64,000 nt of DNA from Forficula auricularia (lineage: Eukaryota > Arthropoda > Insecta > Dermaptera > Forficulidae), in assembly GCA_024734495.1 (NCBI GenBank), contig JALMQS010000408.1:147677-211676 (forward strand), given 5' to 3'. A model generated the notes under the pieces. That model made no database searches. It saw only the letters and a program-made list of their open reading frames with translations, and was not told the origin of the DNA. The translations under genes were made by a program, and so were the position numbers. Positions 1 to 12,558 of the stretch are shown one piece after another (within the stretch, counting starts at the first letter, position 1; every line of letters begins with the position of its first letter).

Positions 1-1344
1 GGCTTTTTCTAATAGGTACTCTATTTTACTTTTCCCTTTTTATACAAATCAGGAAAATACATTTATTTATTTTTTATTACAATTATTGTAATAAGAATAT
101 TATTATTATTGTAATTATAATACAATTTTGATTAGAGTACAGATTATACGTGTTTATATGTTTATAAAAATGGTGAAACTTTTTCAATAAATAGTTATAA
201 GAATTGTATGAAAAAAAAGAAATGATAAGGGAAGAGAAAAAGAGAGAAAAAAAACAATTATAATTACATAAATAAATAAATAAATAATTGAAAAATTTAT
301 TTTAAATGTATAATAAAATTAATAATATCTTTGATAATTGAGGATCTTTTTAAATTAAAAATTATATTTGAAAAAATAAGAATAATCATTTCATTTCATT
401 TAAAAAATTAAAAATAGCCTATTTAAAAAAGTGTAATTATTATTTCCTTTAATCTTAATATTCTTAATTTTATTTGTTGGAAATTTCATGTGCATTAATA
501 TCGAGAAATAGCAGTTGAACCAAGTTTGTATGTATTAACAGGAAGTTGAATTGGAAAAGTTTTTTTTCATGAAAATATGTTTAGGTAATTACTAACGCTC
601 GAGACTTTTTAAGTATAAAAACAAAATAAAACAAAATAATTACATATAGGTAATTTTAATTGTAGTTAAAACCTCCTATTTAATACACCACCTAGTCCTG
701 TAAAAAGAATTTCATTGAGCTATCAGGTCATAATATGTACTTCGAGGATTCCTCTTTAAAATAATTCAATTTTCTTTTTCAAAGAAAGAGATTAACATAG
801 ACACCAAGATAACTAGTAATTTTAATATTTATTTATTTTGCTGAAAAATTAATTCAACTATTAAATAAAAAAAAAAATTTTAAATAAATTATTTCATTGT
901 AAAATACACCCAAAAAAGTTAAAGTGTGAAAATTTGATAAAACTCCAAAATATTCCATTCTCATAAAAAATAAGTCAAAAATTTTTATTCTATTTTTTTA
1001 GAAATTTAATTGGAAATTTCACAAAAAAAAAAAATTCTTTATAATACCTACCTATTTGAGAATATTAAAATATTATAACTGAATTATAAGTTAAACTCGC
1101 GAGACAGGTGGTTGAATTTGATTTTCAATTAATATCAGCGACATTGATTCTTAATTTAGTAAGATGAAAAGGGTTCAATTATTGCATAGAATATCGAATT
1201 ATTCAAAACTCATTTACATACAAACTAGATTCAGCTGTAAGTATTCAAAGATTTAAAAAATAAGCAAAAAGTTAAGATCATTCGCGAATCTTAACTAGAA
1301 ATTAATTTTTATTCAAAATGTAAGTAATAAAAAAATAAATATAA
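1..1344. other. AT-rich non-coding flank
   Basis: Very AT-rich sequence downstream of the transporter gene, with many homopolymer and TA-rich runs. I see no open frame with protein-like composition, no RNA gene and no recognisable transposon end. Confidence 0.6.
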
Positions 1345-1585
1345 ATTGTGGCGGCGATAGCCGCAGTGGCTAGAGATCAACTTCTAAGACTCGGGATCGA
1401 ATTCCGTTCAAATAAGAACTTTGACAAATATTCCAAGCGGCTCGTCAAATATAGGGAAAGGAAACGGGAAGCCACTTCTGTAAAGAGTTTCTCCAACTAA
1501 ATTATTGTATTTCAGAGAGAATACTCTCCATAGTAAAGCTAAACGCTCGGAATCGAGTATGGCACACCAAGAAGAAGAAGTATAA
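1345..1585 (+). mobile_element. tRNA-derived SINE-like element
   Basis: A GC-richer block in AT-rich surroundings. It starts with a tRNA-like head: an A-box-like TAGCCGCAGTGG at 1358-1369 and a B-box-like GGATCGAATTCC at 1394-1405, about 35 bases apart as in tRNA promoters. A non-tRNA body follows, and the element ends in a short GAA repeat (about 1571-1580). This layout (pol III head, body, microsatellite tail) is that of a SINE. Part of the 3' body (gagagaatac... to ...tatggcaca) has a diverged relative near 44540-44600. Confidence 0.6.
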
Positions 1586-1590
1586 TTTTT

Positions 1591-1626
1591 TTACTTCACC
1601 ATACAGGGTATGGTCAAGTATTTAAA
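1591..1626 (+). repeat. Short copy of the ACTTTACCAT repeat end
   Basis: The sequence tttacttcaccatacagggtatggtcaagtattt-like matches the left end of the repeat at 15398 and, less well, 13107-13150. It probably is a truncated insertion directly behind the SINE-like element. Confidence 0.4.
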
Positions 1627-4600
1627 TACAAAATTAATTAAATTAACAAAATTCATTCACAAAATTAAATATAATTAAAATTAAATTTGATTTTGTTTGT
1701 TTGTTTAGATTAGTATTTTTAGAAAATTCCTATCCACAACATTACAATATCGAGATCCTCAATTTCAATAGTTTCATAAATAATAATTAATAAACAGAGA
1801 GTAAACTTTACTCTCCCTAACCAGAATATCATTTTTTATTTTTTTATATTTTTTTTTTATTTTTTTCTAGTACACATACACAAGCGCACTTAATTTGAAA
1901 TATACACAGAGTAGTCAGCCAGCCGATGTGAGATATCATACCTATACAAATATATTCACAATATTATATAATTATATTTATTGTTTATTTTTAGTCTCTG
2001 TCTTTGGATTAAATAAAACAAAAAACAACAACAGCTTAGAGACACAAATAACATCACATCACATCACCCAGCTTCTGTTTACACCTACCACTTGCTGCAG
2101 ATATTAACATCAATACACACATACACAATACATTCACACATACACGCATTGAAACTGACATATACACAATCACAATTAACTAGGCACTGTTTATTTATTT
2201 ATTTTTTGAAGTGAAACTTCTATACCGGCGATCAGTAAATTTTGGGAGTGAATTGGAAGAGAGCAACTTTCACTGTTAGCCGTCATTTATATCACCGGAT
2301 TCCCATCATCCTCTAAAGTTCCCAGAAAATGAAACATATGTTTTAGAATTTAAATTGAATTAGTATTTATTTAAAGAATAATAATAGAATAGTTAAAAAA
2401 ACAATGCTGTATTGATGTAAGTATGTATTAATCAAACTGAAATATATCTAAAAGTAACCATAACTTTTGATTGTATTTTTTAAATTATTTTTTGACATTG
2501 GACTACGTTTAACTTTTAGTCTGCGTCAAATGGGTTTTCGATCCTATAGGGAGTTCTAGAGCAGCAATTCTTAACTAGTGTATAAATGTGTATTAGCAAA
2601 ATCAAAATTCAAAAATTTAACTAACACATCAAAACAAGCAAAAAAAAAATATTTTTACTAACGAATGAAAAATAATTTGGAAAAATATAGTAAAAAAAAA
2701 TCGGAAAATTAGACAAAATAAATTTCCTTTATTTCTCCGATGATCATCTGAATGAAAAAGATGAAGATAAAGTAGTATTAATTGTCGTGTTTAAGTTATA
2801 TAATAATTTCTATAAAATGATTCTGTTTATGGTTAAACAAATAAATAAATAAAAGAGCTGAGAATTTAGTATGTCCATATTTTAGTCTACGAATAGAATA
2901 TAATCACAGAATATAATCATAGAAAATGTATTCTAGAATGTGAAGCTGGAGGCGCTATCTCCTCACAGAGTTTCTTTGACGTCATAATTATGTTTCCTCA
3001 TGAAGTCACAGAAACATTTTCTGTGTTCATATTAGAAACTTAATAAATTTTATATTTTGCTAAAAGACACCAGCTATTGATCACCTGATTTTCAGGATTA
3101 TCATTTATCTTAAAGATACAAAGGAGAACCAACTAATTAAAAGAATCATCTTGGTTTTCGTGAATTAATTGACATAACCCTACTTTGCAGTCGTATAAGA
3201 GACACCTAAAAAATATTATCTTTCAAATGGAACTAATTATTGAGGTTCATATAAACAAGTAAATCTAGTTCTAAAAAAAAAATATATTTTGTTCTAGAAA
3301 CTTAATAGGTAGTTTTTTAATTTTATCTTCAATTATAAAATTATTTATTTTTGTGGCACTTAATATAAATTTGTGACAATTAAAAATAAACCAACATTGT
3401 TAACTTAGATAAATCATTTCCCTTTACCCTCTACTAACATTATCCCCCTTCTAATCAAATTACTGGCTAAGTGCCCGGTCAGAAGCGGCAAAGAAGTTTC
3501 ACTTGCAGTAAGCCATGCTCTGCACACACACTCTCTTCTTTTTCTTCACTTTGTTCATTTAAATAGAAAATATTAATTAGAGAGAAAGAGAGAGAGAAAT
3601 AGATAAAGAAATCATAATTTTCTCTAAACAAATTTAATATTATATTATTTATTTGTTTTATTTTTTGAAATTTCTTTATTTATTATTTATATATATATTT
3701 TTTGGCCATCGCCGGAAGCCCTTTAAGACTGCACATTTATTTGTTTATTATTTTTATCATTATTATTTTCCATTCAGTTTGCCTTTTCATACTGAGCAAC
3801 GACAATACAACAACTACGTCTTCACCAACAACAACAGCCTTTTATTCGTTTAGTTGCTTTTTCTTCAAATTTTATTTGAAATAAATAAATAAAAATACTT
3901 ATATATATTACACAAATATATGTAGAAATATAGCTAATTTATTTATATTATATATTTGTATTATATTTATTAGAGTATAAAATTTTTTTTATTTATTTTT
4001 TTTACGATTTATTATTGGCAGGATATTTTTAAGTTGAAGATATCTCCCTTACCCTTTAAATAATTTAAATTTTAAATTAAAAAAAAGTCAATCAAAGTGG
4101 GATGAAATCGGAAATGATTTTTTTATACTCTTTTGTTTACTTTAATTATTATTCGTTGTTTTTTTAATCAGAGAAATATTTGCATTTTTTAATAATGATC
4201 TTGTTTTATCATCATGGCCCTATATTTATAATACACAAATATCAAGATACCTAAATTTATTCGAGAGTGTGGAAATCAAAAAAGAAAAAAAATTATTACT
4301 AGCTAAATCGATCAATTAAAAAAAATTCATAATCTAGAAAATATTATTCATGGATGTATATTTAACTGGTGGATTTCTTGCTAACCTGTCTCTATGCAAA
4401 ACTAATTCTTTCTTGAGTACTAATTTTTAAAAACAGCAAACTTACATCATAAGTATAAGGAAAGATGAATTTTTTTTTAGTTATTTAACAATTTAATAAT
4501 AAAAAAATGTTTCATTAAAATAGAATAATATTTAAGTAGGTATTATAATATGTTTAAATTAAAAAGATTTGATTATATTACCTCGAAATATTATATATTT

Positions 4601-5454
4601 TATTATATATAGGTAAATATTTATTTTATTTTATTTTATTTTTTTATTTTTTATTTAATACCTTTATTAACTAGAAAAATTTTCATCTTCGCTTATATGT
4701 ACTTATATTGAATGACTGTTGGGTATATTTATAAGTCGAGTCTTTATGCATTACTTTTTTAAACTAAAGTAAAACAGATTTTTAGATAAAATTTTTGTCA
4801 AAATAGCTGATAAATAAATTTAACATTTATGTCATTTTATTACTTACTGGTGGTTGCCCACAACTAATACGGTTCCAAATAGCTTCACTTTTTTTATCTT
4901 ATGTCGTAAATCTAGCAGATAAATACCAATAAATCCATCAATTTATTATATTAATAGCATATTTTAATTTTCATAAAAAAAAATTAATAATAATATTTTC
5001 TAGATAGAATTTATATTTGATTCTTTAACTATTTTGAAATGGGCTAAATTAAAGTCATTTTTTCGATAATTACTTGTAAATTTAATTAAATATATTGAAA
5101 ACTAAGTTATTTAATTAAAAGTTAAATGTTGTGAATTAAACAATAAGTTTTTATCATTTTTAATATCATAATAATAAAAAGTTTTGTAGTGATCGGATGA
5201 TTTCCACGACTCCCTAAAAATCCGATAAGAGAGATATCCCAGCTAAAAATTTTAATTAAAAATCAGTAATGAAATAAAAATGGACTTTCACTAGCAAATT
5301 GTATGTAACTATTTCTTATTATATATTTTATAAAAAAATAAATAAATAAGTTCTACGTATTTGATTCTCTCTCTATTTTTAAATGTAATAAATTAAAGCT
5401 TTTTTCGTTGACAGAGGGTTTACGGCGGTGAAGGGTGGGTGGATGGGTTAAGTT
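1627..5454. other. 3' flank / possible 3' UTR of the transporter gene
   Basis: AT-rich DNA with no supported gene. The transporter stop codon is at 5455-5457 on the minus strand, so its 3' UTR must run leftward into this stretch. Minus-strand AATAAA-like hexamers are frequent by chance here, so no polyadenylation site can be chosen. The short open frames around 1895-2107 and 3653-3884 are low-complexity and look accidental. Confidence 0.5.
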
Positions 5455-5713
5455 TTACACGGACGCTTCGTCAATGACGGTGATGACTCGTTTGGGACCG
5501 GATGTGAGCCGCCATTTATTGCCTCCCCGGAAGGCAGGTAATTCCCGTGATCCCCTCCGTTGCTCGGCGCCTGTGCTGCTCCCTGGCGACGTCGACCCAC
5601 CGCCATCCGTGGGTTTGTTGTTCGAAGTTGGGTTGTTCCCGTTACCACCACTTGGGCCCAAAGTGCCATTCTCGAGGCCAATATCATCCGCGTGTCGTTG
5701 TTGAGTATTTTGT
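5455..5713 (-). CDS. MCT-like transporter, last coding exon (C-terminal tail)
   Basis: 259 bp: one base completing an Arg codon, 85 residues, then TAA at 5457-5455. The acceptor is TTTGCAG before 5713. The frame is fixed by the phase-2 end of the exon at 12461. The tail is hydrophilic, rich in Gly, Asn, Ser and Pro in its middle, and ends in a compact segment LTSGPKRVITVIDEASV that looks more constrained than the rest. The GC content is much higher than in the flanks. Two other frames are also open here, but only this one joins the upstream exon. The function of the tail is not evident; a role in trafficking or partner binding is only a guess. Confidence 0.9.
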
Positions 5714-6659
5714 CTGCAAACAATACACAACAACAAACATAACAAAAGAACAAAAATTGCTATTAATGAAATAAAAGTGAACACAAAGGACACTCGAGCG
5801 AAAATAATAATAGAACTAGATTAAAAATATATCTGAACCTATATCTATTAATATATACGAACGAAGCAATTTATATTTTTGAATCATTTTGATAATTTTT
5901 TCACTTAATGGCTGAACGATAATTAAATTACATTTATTTGTATGGTTGATCACCGCAATATAATTTACCTATATTATGTTGAGAATTGATATATTTATTA
6001 GGTATTAAGGGAATTGTGGAAAATAAACATTGGTTATCCATATGTGCGATCATTTTTTTTTCGAAACATGTTTTTATGGGGATATTTATATCTCCAATTG
6101 TCAGGATCAAGCTAGTGACAATCGACTACAGAGATTCCTTTCATATTTAAATTGGTGAATATCATCATCATGGCCCCCACATTAAATTTCGGAACCGGGA
6201 GACAAACATATTCAAAATATAATTCAATATTTATGAATTCTCTTTTTTTGAATTTTAATATACTTTTATTATATATGTAAATCATTAACAAATAATTTAA
6301 TATAACAAAGTATAATGTATATTTTCCTACTCTTTCTCTATTATGAATTTAATAAATTCACCAACAACTTTAGGGAAACTTTTCTGAAAAGCTTAAATTA
6401 ATTATAATTAACCTTCTTACGCTTAGCAACTTGACACAAAAGTCGACTACAGGTGATTATAAAATTAAAGGGCTGGGCTGGATATAATACATTTTTAATG
6501 TTCTATTAAATATGAAGGGGATCTCTTTTCCATTAGTCCCTTTGTTTGGAGGGTCCTTTGAAGAATACATGAGTGCTTGCAACCAAAAGAAGAACGTCAA
6601 TATTACGGACATAATTATTATACAAGTTTATGATTTATACATTTTGAAAAAGAAAGTAA

Positions 6660-6832
6660 TAAATAAATAAAATATTGTAGATTTGATGCACAGCTGATGT
6701 TTTTCCCACAGGTCTTGAAAACACCTCCAGAAATAAGTATTCGAAGGTCGTGCATTGTGATGAGATTCCTCATTTAAAATGTACAATCTAGGTGGATGCA
6801 ACTGAACTTCTCTTTCGATAAATCAGATATTT
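6660..6832 (+). repeat. Dispersed repeat, related to 50670-50850
   Basis: The segment from ...cccacaggtcttgaaaac to ...ctaggtggatgcaactgaac matches, with divergence, 50735-50850 (cccacagcacttgaaaac ... ctaggtggatttagccgaaac). Both carry a degraded form of the GAAAC-type stem-loop motif seen in the palindromic elements. Probably old copies of one retroelement terminal region. Confidence 0.45.
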
Positions 6833-7773
6833 TTAAATTAAAAATCAAGATAGGTGTGACATCTATTCAAGAAATATAGTATTATTAAGGTATGGCTAAT
6901 TTATCATTCTGACATCTATCAACAGATAGTTACAGATAATTCAACAATTTTTCTCTCCACGATGTTTGTTATTCATCGTAGCGAGCGCCTCTGGAGGTTG
7001 CTGATGAGTCTTTGAGAAAAGCAGTCTCTCTTTACTTTTTATATCTTAACTTTTTCCCGAACAAAAACCTTTTTTAGAAATGAAAAAATTCTGGTGAAAT
7101 TTCAGGGAGAGTATCAAAACAAAAAAATCACCCAGGGATTAGATATTTGAAAACAAAATTAAATATAGACCTAGTAGCTATTTGTAATTAAATTTACTGA
7201 AAAATAATGATTTTATTTTATTATGGTTGAAAATCCTCTAAAAATCCATAAAATAAATATAATTATATATTTATTTTAAGTATAATAAATAAATGTTAAA
7301 TTAAATCCATATGTGATAAAAAAGTTACAAGAATATATATTTAATTATATTTATTTAATATTAATTCAATGGTATGTACGAGGTTTTTAATATTTGTAGA
7401 GGTTCTTTAATTTTTTAAAGAATATTTCTGAAAATGTGTCAATAATAATATTTTAAAATCACAATAAGTGTTAAATAAATTGTATGAGATATGAGAGTGT
7501 GAAAAACACACGGTCATGGCGATAAGGATTCTTCTTGAGCCGTAAACAAGATAACATGAAAGTCGTGTGGTTTTGTCATAAATTAATAACAAAATTATTA
7601 GAATTTTATTAGATAGAAATGGATTAACTTTTCGTAACAGCGCCGCCTGCCCATTCAAGGATATATAAATTCTTGCTTATACTGTACAATCAGTTGCATA
7701 ACTATCAAGGGGCTAACAAGAATCGACTGAACAGTTTACCTCCCTCTCTGTAGGGATTCGAGCCATCTTCTCG

Positions 7774-8671
7774 TAAGGTCAGGTGGGGTAACTGGGCCAG
7801 CTTCTTTTGTTTTCCCAAGGATAGTACTCCATATTTTTTGGCTATAACTAAGCTTCCTCACAATTTATAGATCTCGTGACTATATTAATTGAAAGATGAA
7901 ATTTTCTTCAAATAATCATGATACTTTCAACTTTTGATTATTCAAAATTTTGGAATTATCTTAAGTTGAATGTAAAGTTTTGCGGTTGGCCCAGTTAAAC
8001 GCGTTGTGGGGTAATTGGACCAGCCCAGCCTATTTGCTGTTTTTTAATTTTTAACATCTTTTGAGCAGTTGGACATGTTCCCCTATCCATCAAGGCCCTG
8101 GCTGTAGGTAGAATTAGTCTCATTTGTATATGGATTAAAAATAATCAAAGATGTAAGCGATTCGGGGTAATTGGGCACTGACTAGTCTGGCCCAGTTGCA
8201 CCAAGACCTCTATTTTTTTATTCTATTGAATTTTTTAAGGAAGATAAGTTTAAAAGCCAAGTATAATTTTTACAATCGATTTTTATTACAGAAAATACAA
8301 AAAAGTATAATAAATCAAACAACTAAACAAAATAATTTCATTTTACCCATTGAAATAAAGTTAAATAGGTTCCTTATGCTTAAGAAAGCCTTAATTAAGT
8401 ACTTACTCAAGTCTCAATATTTTCAAGGAACTGGGTAAGGCAACTAGGTAAGAACATAACTAGGTAAATAAGTAAATAAGTAATTAACTTAACTAAGTAC
8501 TTAAGTATAAAATAAACTTAAAGAAATTTCTCTAATTCAGGAACACTGAAAATTTCCCACCAATATGAAAAAGTGAATTGCGCTAAAAAAATGCGGTAAA
8601 ATTAAAAAGCTCTGGGGTTACAGGACCCCTGGCCCAGTTGCCCCCGGGCCCAGTTACCCCACCTGACCTTA
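7774..8671. mobile_element. 898-bp non-autonomous TIR element with internal GGGGTAAYTGG repeats
   Basis: The ends are perfect inverted repeats of about 25 bp beginning TAAGGTCAGGTGGGGTAACT at 7774 and its complement ending at 8671. The motif GGGGTAA(C/T)TGG(G/A)CC or its complement recurs inside at about 7788, 8009, 8164, 8186 and 8627-8660. Such repeats of a terminal motif are usual for transposase binding sites. There is no transposase; the interior open frame at 8196-8438 is AT-rich and unremarkable. The outer TAA/TTA could be the remains of a TTAA target site, but the flanks (CGTAA and TTACA) do not give a clean duplication. Confidence 0.7.
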
Positions 8672-9357
8672 CAATATATTTAAAATGAATACCACTAAGC
8701 TGATCTTCCAGGATTTTGTTTCTATAATGAAGATAAATAAGACTAACTGCCTTTTCTAAAAAAGTATAATGAAACAATTTTCAAAACTCGATTTTCACAT
8801 ATTTTAGTTATCATTTGATAGTCACTGAACGATTTGAGATGTAGGAACATAAACAAGAGGTGGAGTTTATTATTATATACAGGTATACCAAATTTCAGCT
8901 TGTTTGATGGCATATTGGAATTATTTTTTATTATTATTGTTTTTTTTTGAGTTGAAATTAAGTTTTGAGGTAAAAATCCCGAAGATTAATTAGTTCTTTG
9001 TTTTTAAAATACAAACATTTTAAGATGGATTTTCCTCAACTTTATTTTCTGAAACTAGTAAGATGCAAAAATCATATTAAAAACAGAATGATCCCCATCA
9101 AAAGATGAATTTCTTTTAGAAATAGAAAATGTCTTTTATTCCCTATTTGATTTTGATCTTATATTCTTTAAGTACTTATAGATAGAATCCTCAATGGTAT
9201 CGTTCGTTATCAAAACCAAAACCTCGGTAGAAGGCTGAATAAATATATTACACCAATATTTCTGCTTTATTTCCACCCATCTATTTAACTATTGTATATT
9301 TATATATTATATTTCAAAATACAATATGTTAGCAAATAAAACAAAGTACATTTTTGT

Positions 9358-9432
9358 CACACCCTGCATCTCGCTAAAGAGGCCCCCTGGGCACCTGGTC
9401 CCCTTCTTCTCCTCCCCCTAGATCCGCCACTA
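9358..9432. mobile_element. GC-rich transposon-end-like fragment
   Basis: The stretch ending ...ctccccctagatccgccactaat reads on the minus strand as AGTGGCGGATCTAGGGGG, a terminus type common in insect DNA transposons, with a run of GC-rich sequence behind it. Only one end is evident. Confidence 0.35.
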
Positions 9433-9633
9433 ATTCTTAGGGTCTTTATTTCACTGTATATTTTAGCTCCTTGATAGTTAAATCAATTAAGTTGTTTAAT
9501 TTTTTAATTACCTCATTCCAAATTACTTTTTAGTTGAATGTAATGGAAGGCAGCCCAGAGGTAGTGAGGAAAGAAAAAAATAACACATATAAAATAAGGT
9601 GTAATTTATTGGAATCCTTCCTTCTTTCCTTTC

Positions 9634-9677
9634 AAACCGACGTTTCGGAGGATTTTTCCCTCCTTCTTCAGGATTTC
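9634..9677 (-). ncRNA. Hammerhead-ribozyme-like core (family 1)
   Basis: On the minus strand: CTGAAGA, one A, a GGAGG/CCTCC stem with an A-rich loop, GAAA, then CGTC and GGTTT. The upstream AAATC can pair with the downstream GGTTT with one G-U, giving a second helix. Order and conserved bases fit a type I hammerhead with a minimal stem III, except for one extra base before stem II. Confidence 0.5.
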
Positions 9678-9693
9678 AAAGGGTCAATGAATG

Positions 9694-9737
9694 AAACCCT
9701 GAAGAAGGAGAGTAAAATCCTCCGAAACGTCAGGTTT
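9694..9737 (+). ncRNA. Hammerhead-ribozyme-like core (family 1), opposite orientation
   Basis: AAACC, then CTGAAGA, one A, GGAG(A)G... paired with CCTCC, GAAA, CGTC, an extra A, and GGTTT. The stem is slightly degraded (GGAGAG) compared with the copy at 50329, and an A is inserted after the GTC triplet, so this copy is probably inactive. Confidence 0.45.
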
Positions 9738-11171
9738 GAAGGAAAGGAGGAAGGATTCCAATAAATTACACCTTATTTTATATGTGTTAATTTTTTCTTT
9801 CCTTACTACTCTGGGCTGCCTTCCATTACATTCAATTAAAATTTCTACCAGTCCGTCTCTCTCCAGAGAAAATATCGTTATTTTTTAGTTATTACTAGGC
9901 ACTAAAAAAAATTGAACATGTTTTTTTTTCATAAAATGATTTTCCATTGCTATAATTAAAAATGCTATTTATATTTGTTACATAGTATTTTTATTAAAAT
10001 TGGAAACATGAGCTCGTCTGAAAAGTATGACTTGTATGCTTTGCCTTTAGTGACTCTATTGATCTCGTTAATTAAGGAATAATGTCAGAAATTTCCTTGC
10101 CTTCGAATTTCCCATCAAATAATTTCTTAACTCGCTGAGGATTAATTTAATTTCACCCTTGTGGCGTGTGATGTCAACCAAGCCAGCCAACTGACACCTG
10201 TCACGTGTCATGGGAAAGGCAACGACGAAGAGAATTCTCGCCGGGCAAACATAAGGTGAAAGCTATAACCCCGTTCACTCATTTATCATTTGCTTTACAT
10301 AAATAAATCGAAAACCTATGCCTTATGAGTTTTGATATTGAAAATAGATTTTATAATGTGACAATTAATACACAGAATAACACAAGAAATTTATTAAGTA
10401 TATAAAGGATTTGTGACTATTTTTAAGTATGTCGACGTTTAAATGAAATTCTCAAATAAATTTAAATAAATGTGATATTTCCAGGTTTATACTAGGCAAG
10501 TTATTCTGTTCAGCTATTTGGCTATCTTAAAATATTTAAAAATGTCGAGTATAAAATTAAAAATGTTTTGAGATTGATATAAAAACTGGAACCGTTTTAG
10601 ATTTTTATTCTTTTGGTGACTGACATTGGTATTGTTAGAAGTGAGATTGGCTTATTTTTTCACATTCATATTTTTGGGGAGATACCAATAGTTTATGAAA
10701 GGTGTATACAGAAAGTCCACTGGGAAAGTTAACAGCCCGGTGTAGCGAAACATAACCATTGTATTTGAGGATTCGTAATTTTTACCCATAAAGGAAGAAC
10801 ATTGGCTTTTTCAGAGAAGCAATTTTAAAATCCAAAATGACTAAATAACTGAGCTGAAAAATTTTCCAAGTATAAATCTGAAATGATGACAATTATATGT
10901 GTTTATTTTCAGTTGAAAATCGTATTTTTCGATTTTGGGACGGCCATGAAACTTTGCATCGCTTTAGATTTCTATTAACCCTCTGTCTGGAACATCCTTG
11001 GATACCCTGCTGGTTGGTACACCCGTCATAATGTCTTAGGAATGAATTGTAGGTCAAGGAAACCTATTTGACCTAGGCTGGCTGGTTCAAATTTGATGAC
11101 AATTTTGTTCCGTAAAAATCTATTAGAAAAATATCTAAGAAAATACCAATGAACTAATGAAAAAAATGGCT

Positions 11172-11482
11172 CAGACGGAATCCAGCTCTGAAAATCGTGG
11201 ATCAGGCGGAACACCTATCAAAGTGACCGCGATGACTTGGAGAAAAGTAACTTTCTGAAAAACAGCGGAAAATCCCCTCTCCGATGGTGTGTGGTCGCTC
11301 TCAATGGCCAGAATGAAGATGTCATAGAAAGCCACTTCGCCATGAGTACGAGCGCGTGCCTTACTGATGTAAATGTGATGTAAATGAAAAACATAGCGGT
11401 CATAATGACCGATGTTCCTGCCAGAAGGTTTATAGGTGGATGAATAAAATGAGATTGAAAAGAAGGCGTCCTATTTTTTACA
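11172..11482 (-). other. GC-elevated open segment, unrecognised
   Basis: On the minus strand a frame stays open for about 100 codons without an ATG near its start, from after a TAG near 11482 to a TGA near 11172. It includes the text THGEVAFYDIFILAIESDH. The base composition is clearly less AT-rich than the surroundings. A second frame is also open over much of it (11403-11218), which weakens the case. It may be an old transposon coding fragment; I cannot assign a family. Confidence 0.2.
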
Positions 11483-12460
11483 TTTAGGTTTTTGGTGGGA
11501 TCGATTTTATCAGATTGAAGAGGATGGGTTGATGATCATCGCTTGAAAACAAACCCGAAGCCGAAACTACGTGTTCAAGAAAATTTGTACTTCACTATAT
11601 ATGCCTTCAAAAAAATAATTTGAGATCAAAATTTGAAATGTTTGTTTTGAATATGCTGAAATTATTTATCAAGTATAAAATCGAATTAGAAATCTATCGG
11701 GCTCATTTTTTGATAAGATTTTGAGAAAATATTTTATTTTATTAGGTACATATTTTCCAAAGAAACTAACATAATTATTTTCAAAAATAATCATATTAAG
11801 CTAGTTTCATGAATATTAAAAAAATTTAATCAGCAAGGTTTAGAAATTAGAGAGCGGGCAAACTGATGGAGACTTTTTAAGCTCATATTATCGACCGATT
11901 AAAAAATTTAAAAGAAAGCAGGTTTGATATGAGATTTTGAAAGAACTATTCATCGGTTTCTTTCCACAATGAGGTGCGCAAAAAATTATCTTTTTAATAT
12001 TTTTTCTACAAATGTAACATCGTCTACTAATGATAATCATAATGTATCATGATTGTAATAGCTAAGATGCTGAAACAGATAATCAGACAGGAATGTCATA
12101 AATGGTTCTTAGGAATGGAAGTACTAAGTGGATGTTAAGTTACATTTAAAAAAAATAGAGATCTTTTATTGAAGAATATATAAAGCCATCATTTGTTCAT
12201 ATTATGTTGTTCTTTGGTTTTGCTAAACCTTCAATAGAGGTTGTTTTAAGTAAATAATGATGTTATATACATGTAAAGATAAACTTTAATATTACTTTCC
12301 CAGGTTTTAGATATTTGTTTGTTATTTAAGGTTTTCAATTATAGAATCCTAATTTTGAGACAATATATAAATAAGAAAAAAAATACCTATATAAATAGCT
12401 ATATAGAAATTAATAGTTTGGTAGAAATTAAAAAATTATTTAGTAGAATGTGCGACTTAC

Positions 12461-12558
12461 CGAGCGAGCGACCAACGACGTCCCTTCCGATCCAAGATCA
12501 CCGGCATCTCCGCTATCAGATTATTTTCAAATTCACTTAACATTAAATAATTCTCCAC
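12461..12558 (-). CDS. MCT-like transporter, small tail exon
   Basis: 98 bp, 32 full codons plus two bases (CG). Acceptor TTGTTACAG before 12558, donor GTAAGT after 12461. It encodes VENYLMLSEFENNLIAEMPV followed by a basic stretch ending RWSLA. Too short and lacking a stop in its introns, it is easily missed by open-frame searches. It is required: the exon at 14600 ends in phase 0 and the last exon starts in phase 2, and only a 3n+2 exon can join them. The VENYLMLSEFENNLI text continues the acidic region at the end of the preceding exon as in insect members of this family (family knowledge, from memory). Confidence 0.9.

Larger units (their letters stand above)
9530..9841. mobile_element. 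312-bp palindromic element with two ribozyme-like cores
   Basis: Both ends carry the same sequence in inverted orientation (ttgaatgtaatggaaggcag at 9533, complement ending about 9836). The arms run inward through ...aaggtgtaatttattggaat to a stem-loop on each side. The same arm is found in two other places (37475-37714 and 49889-50474). To the right, 9841-9880 continues with the complement of the ctctggagagagacggactg flank that precedes the other copies, so the full unit is larger than the palindrome. No protein is encoded. Confidence 0.75.
5714..12460 (-). other. Intron (6.7 kb) between tail exons
   Basis: Donor CG|GTAAGT at 12460 and acceptor TTTGCAG at 5714. It carries the TIR element at 7774-8671, the palindromic element at 9530-9841, a dispersed repeat at 6660-6830 and transposon-end-like GC-rich sequence at 9358-9432. 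The rest is AT-rich with nothing I can name. Confidence 0.85.

Noticed and set aside
5435..5774. Plus-strand and alternative minus-strand frames over the last exon
   Set aside because: Only the frame reaching the stop at 5455 is in phase with the exon at 12461; the others are shadows of GC-rich coding sequence.
9534..9764. Open frame MNVMEGSPEVVRKEK..., with near-identical copies at 37479-37712 and 50471-50238
   Set aside because: Shared because it runs through the arms and ribozyme-like core of the palindromic element; conserved at DNA level, and the frame is read across an inverted repeat.
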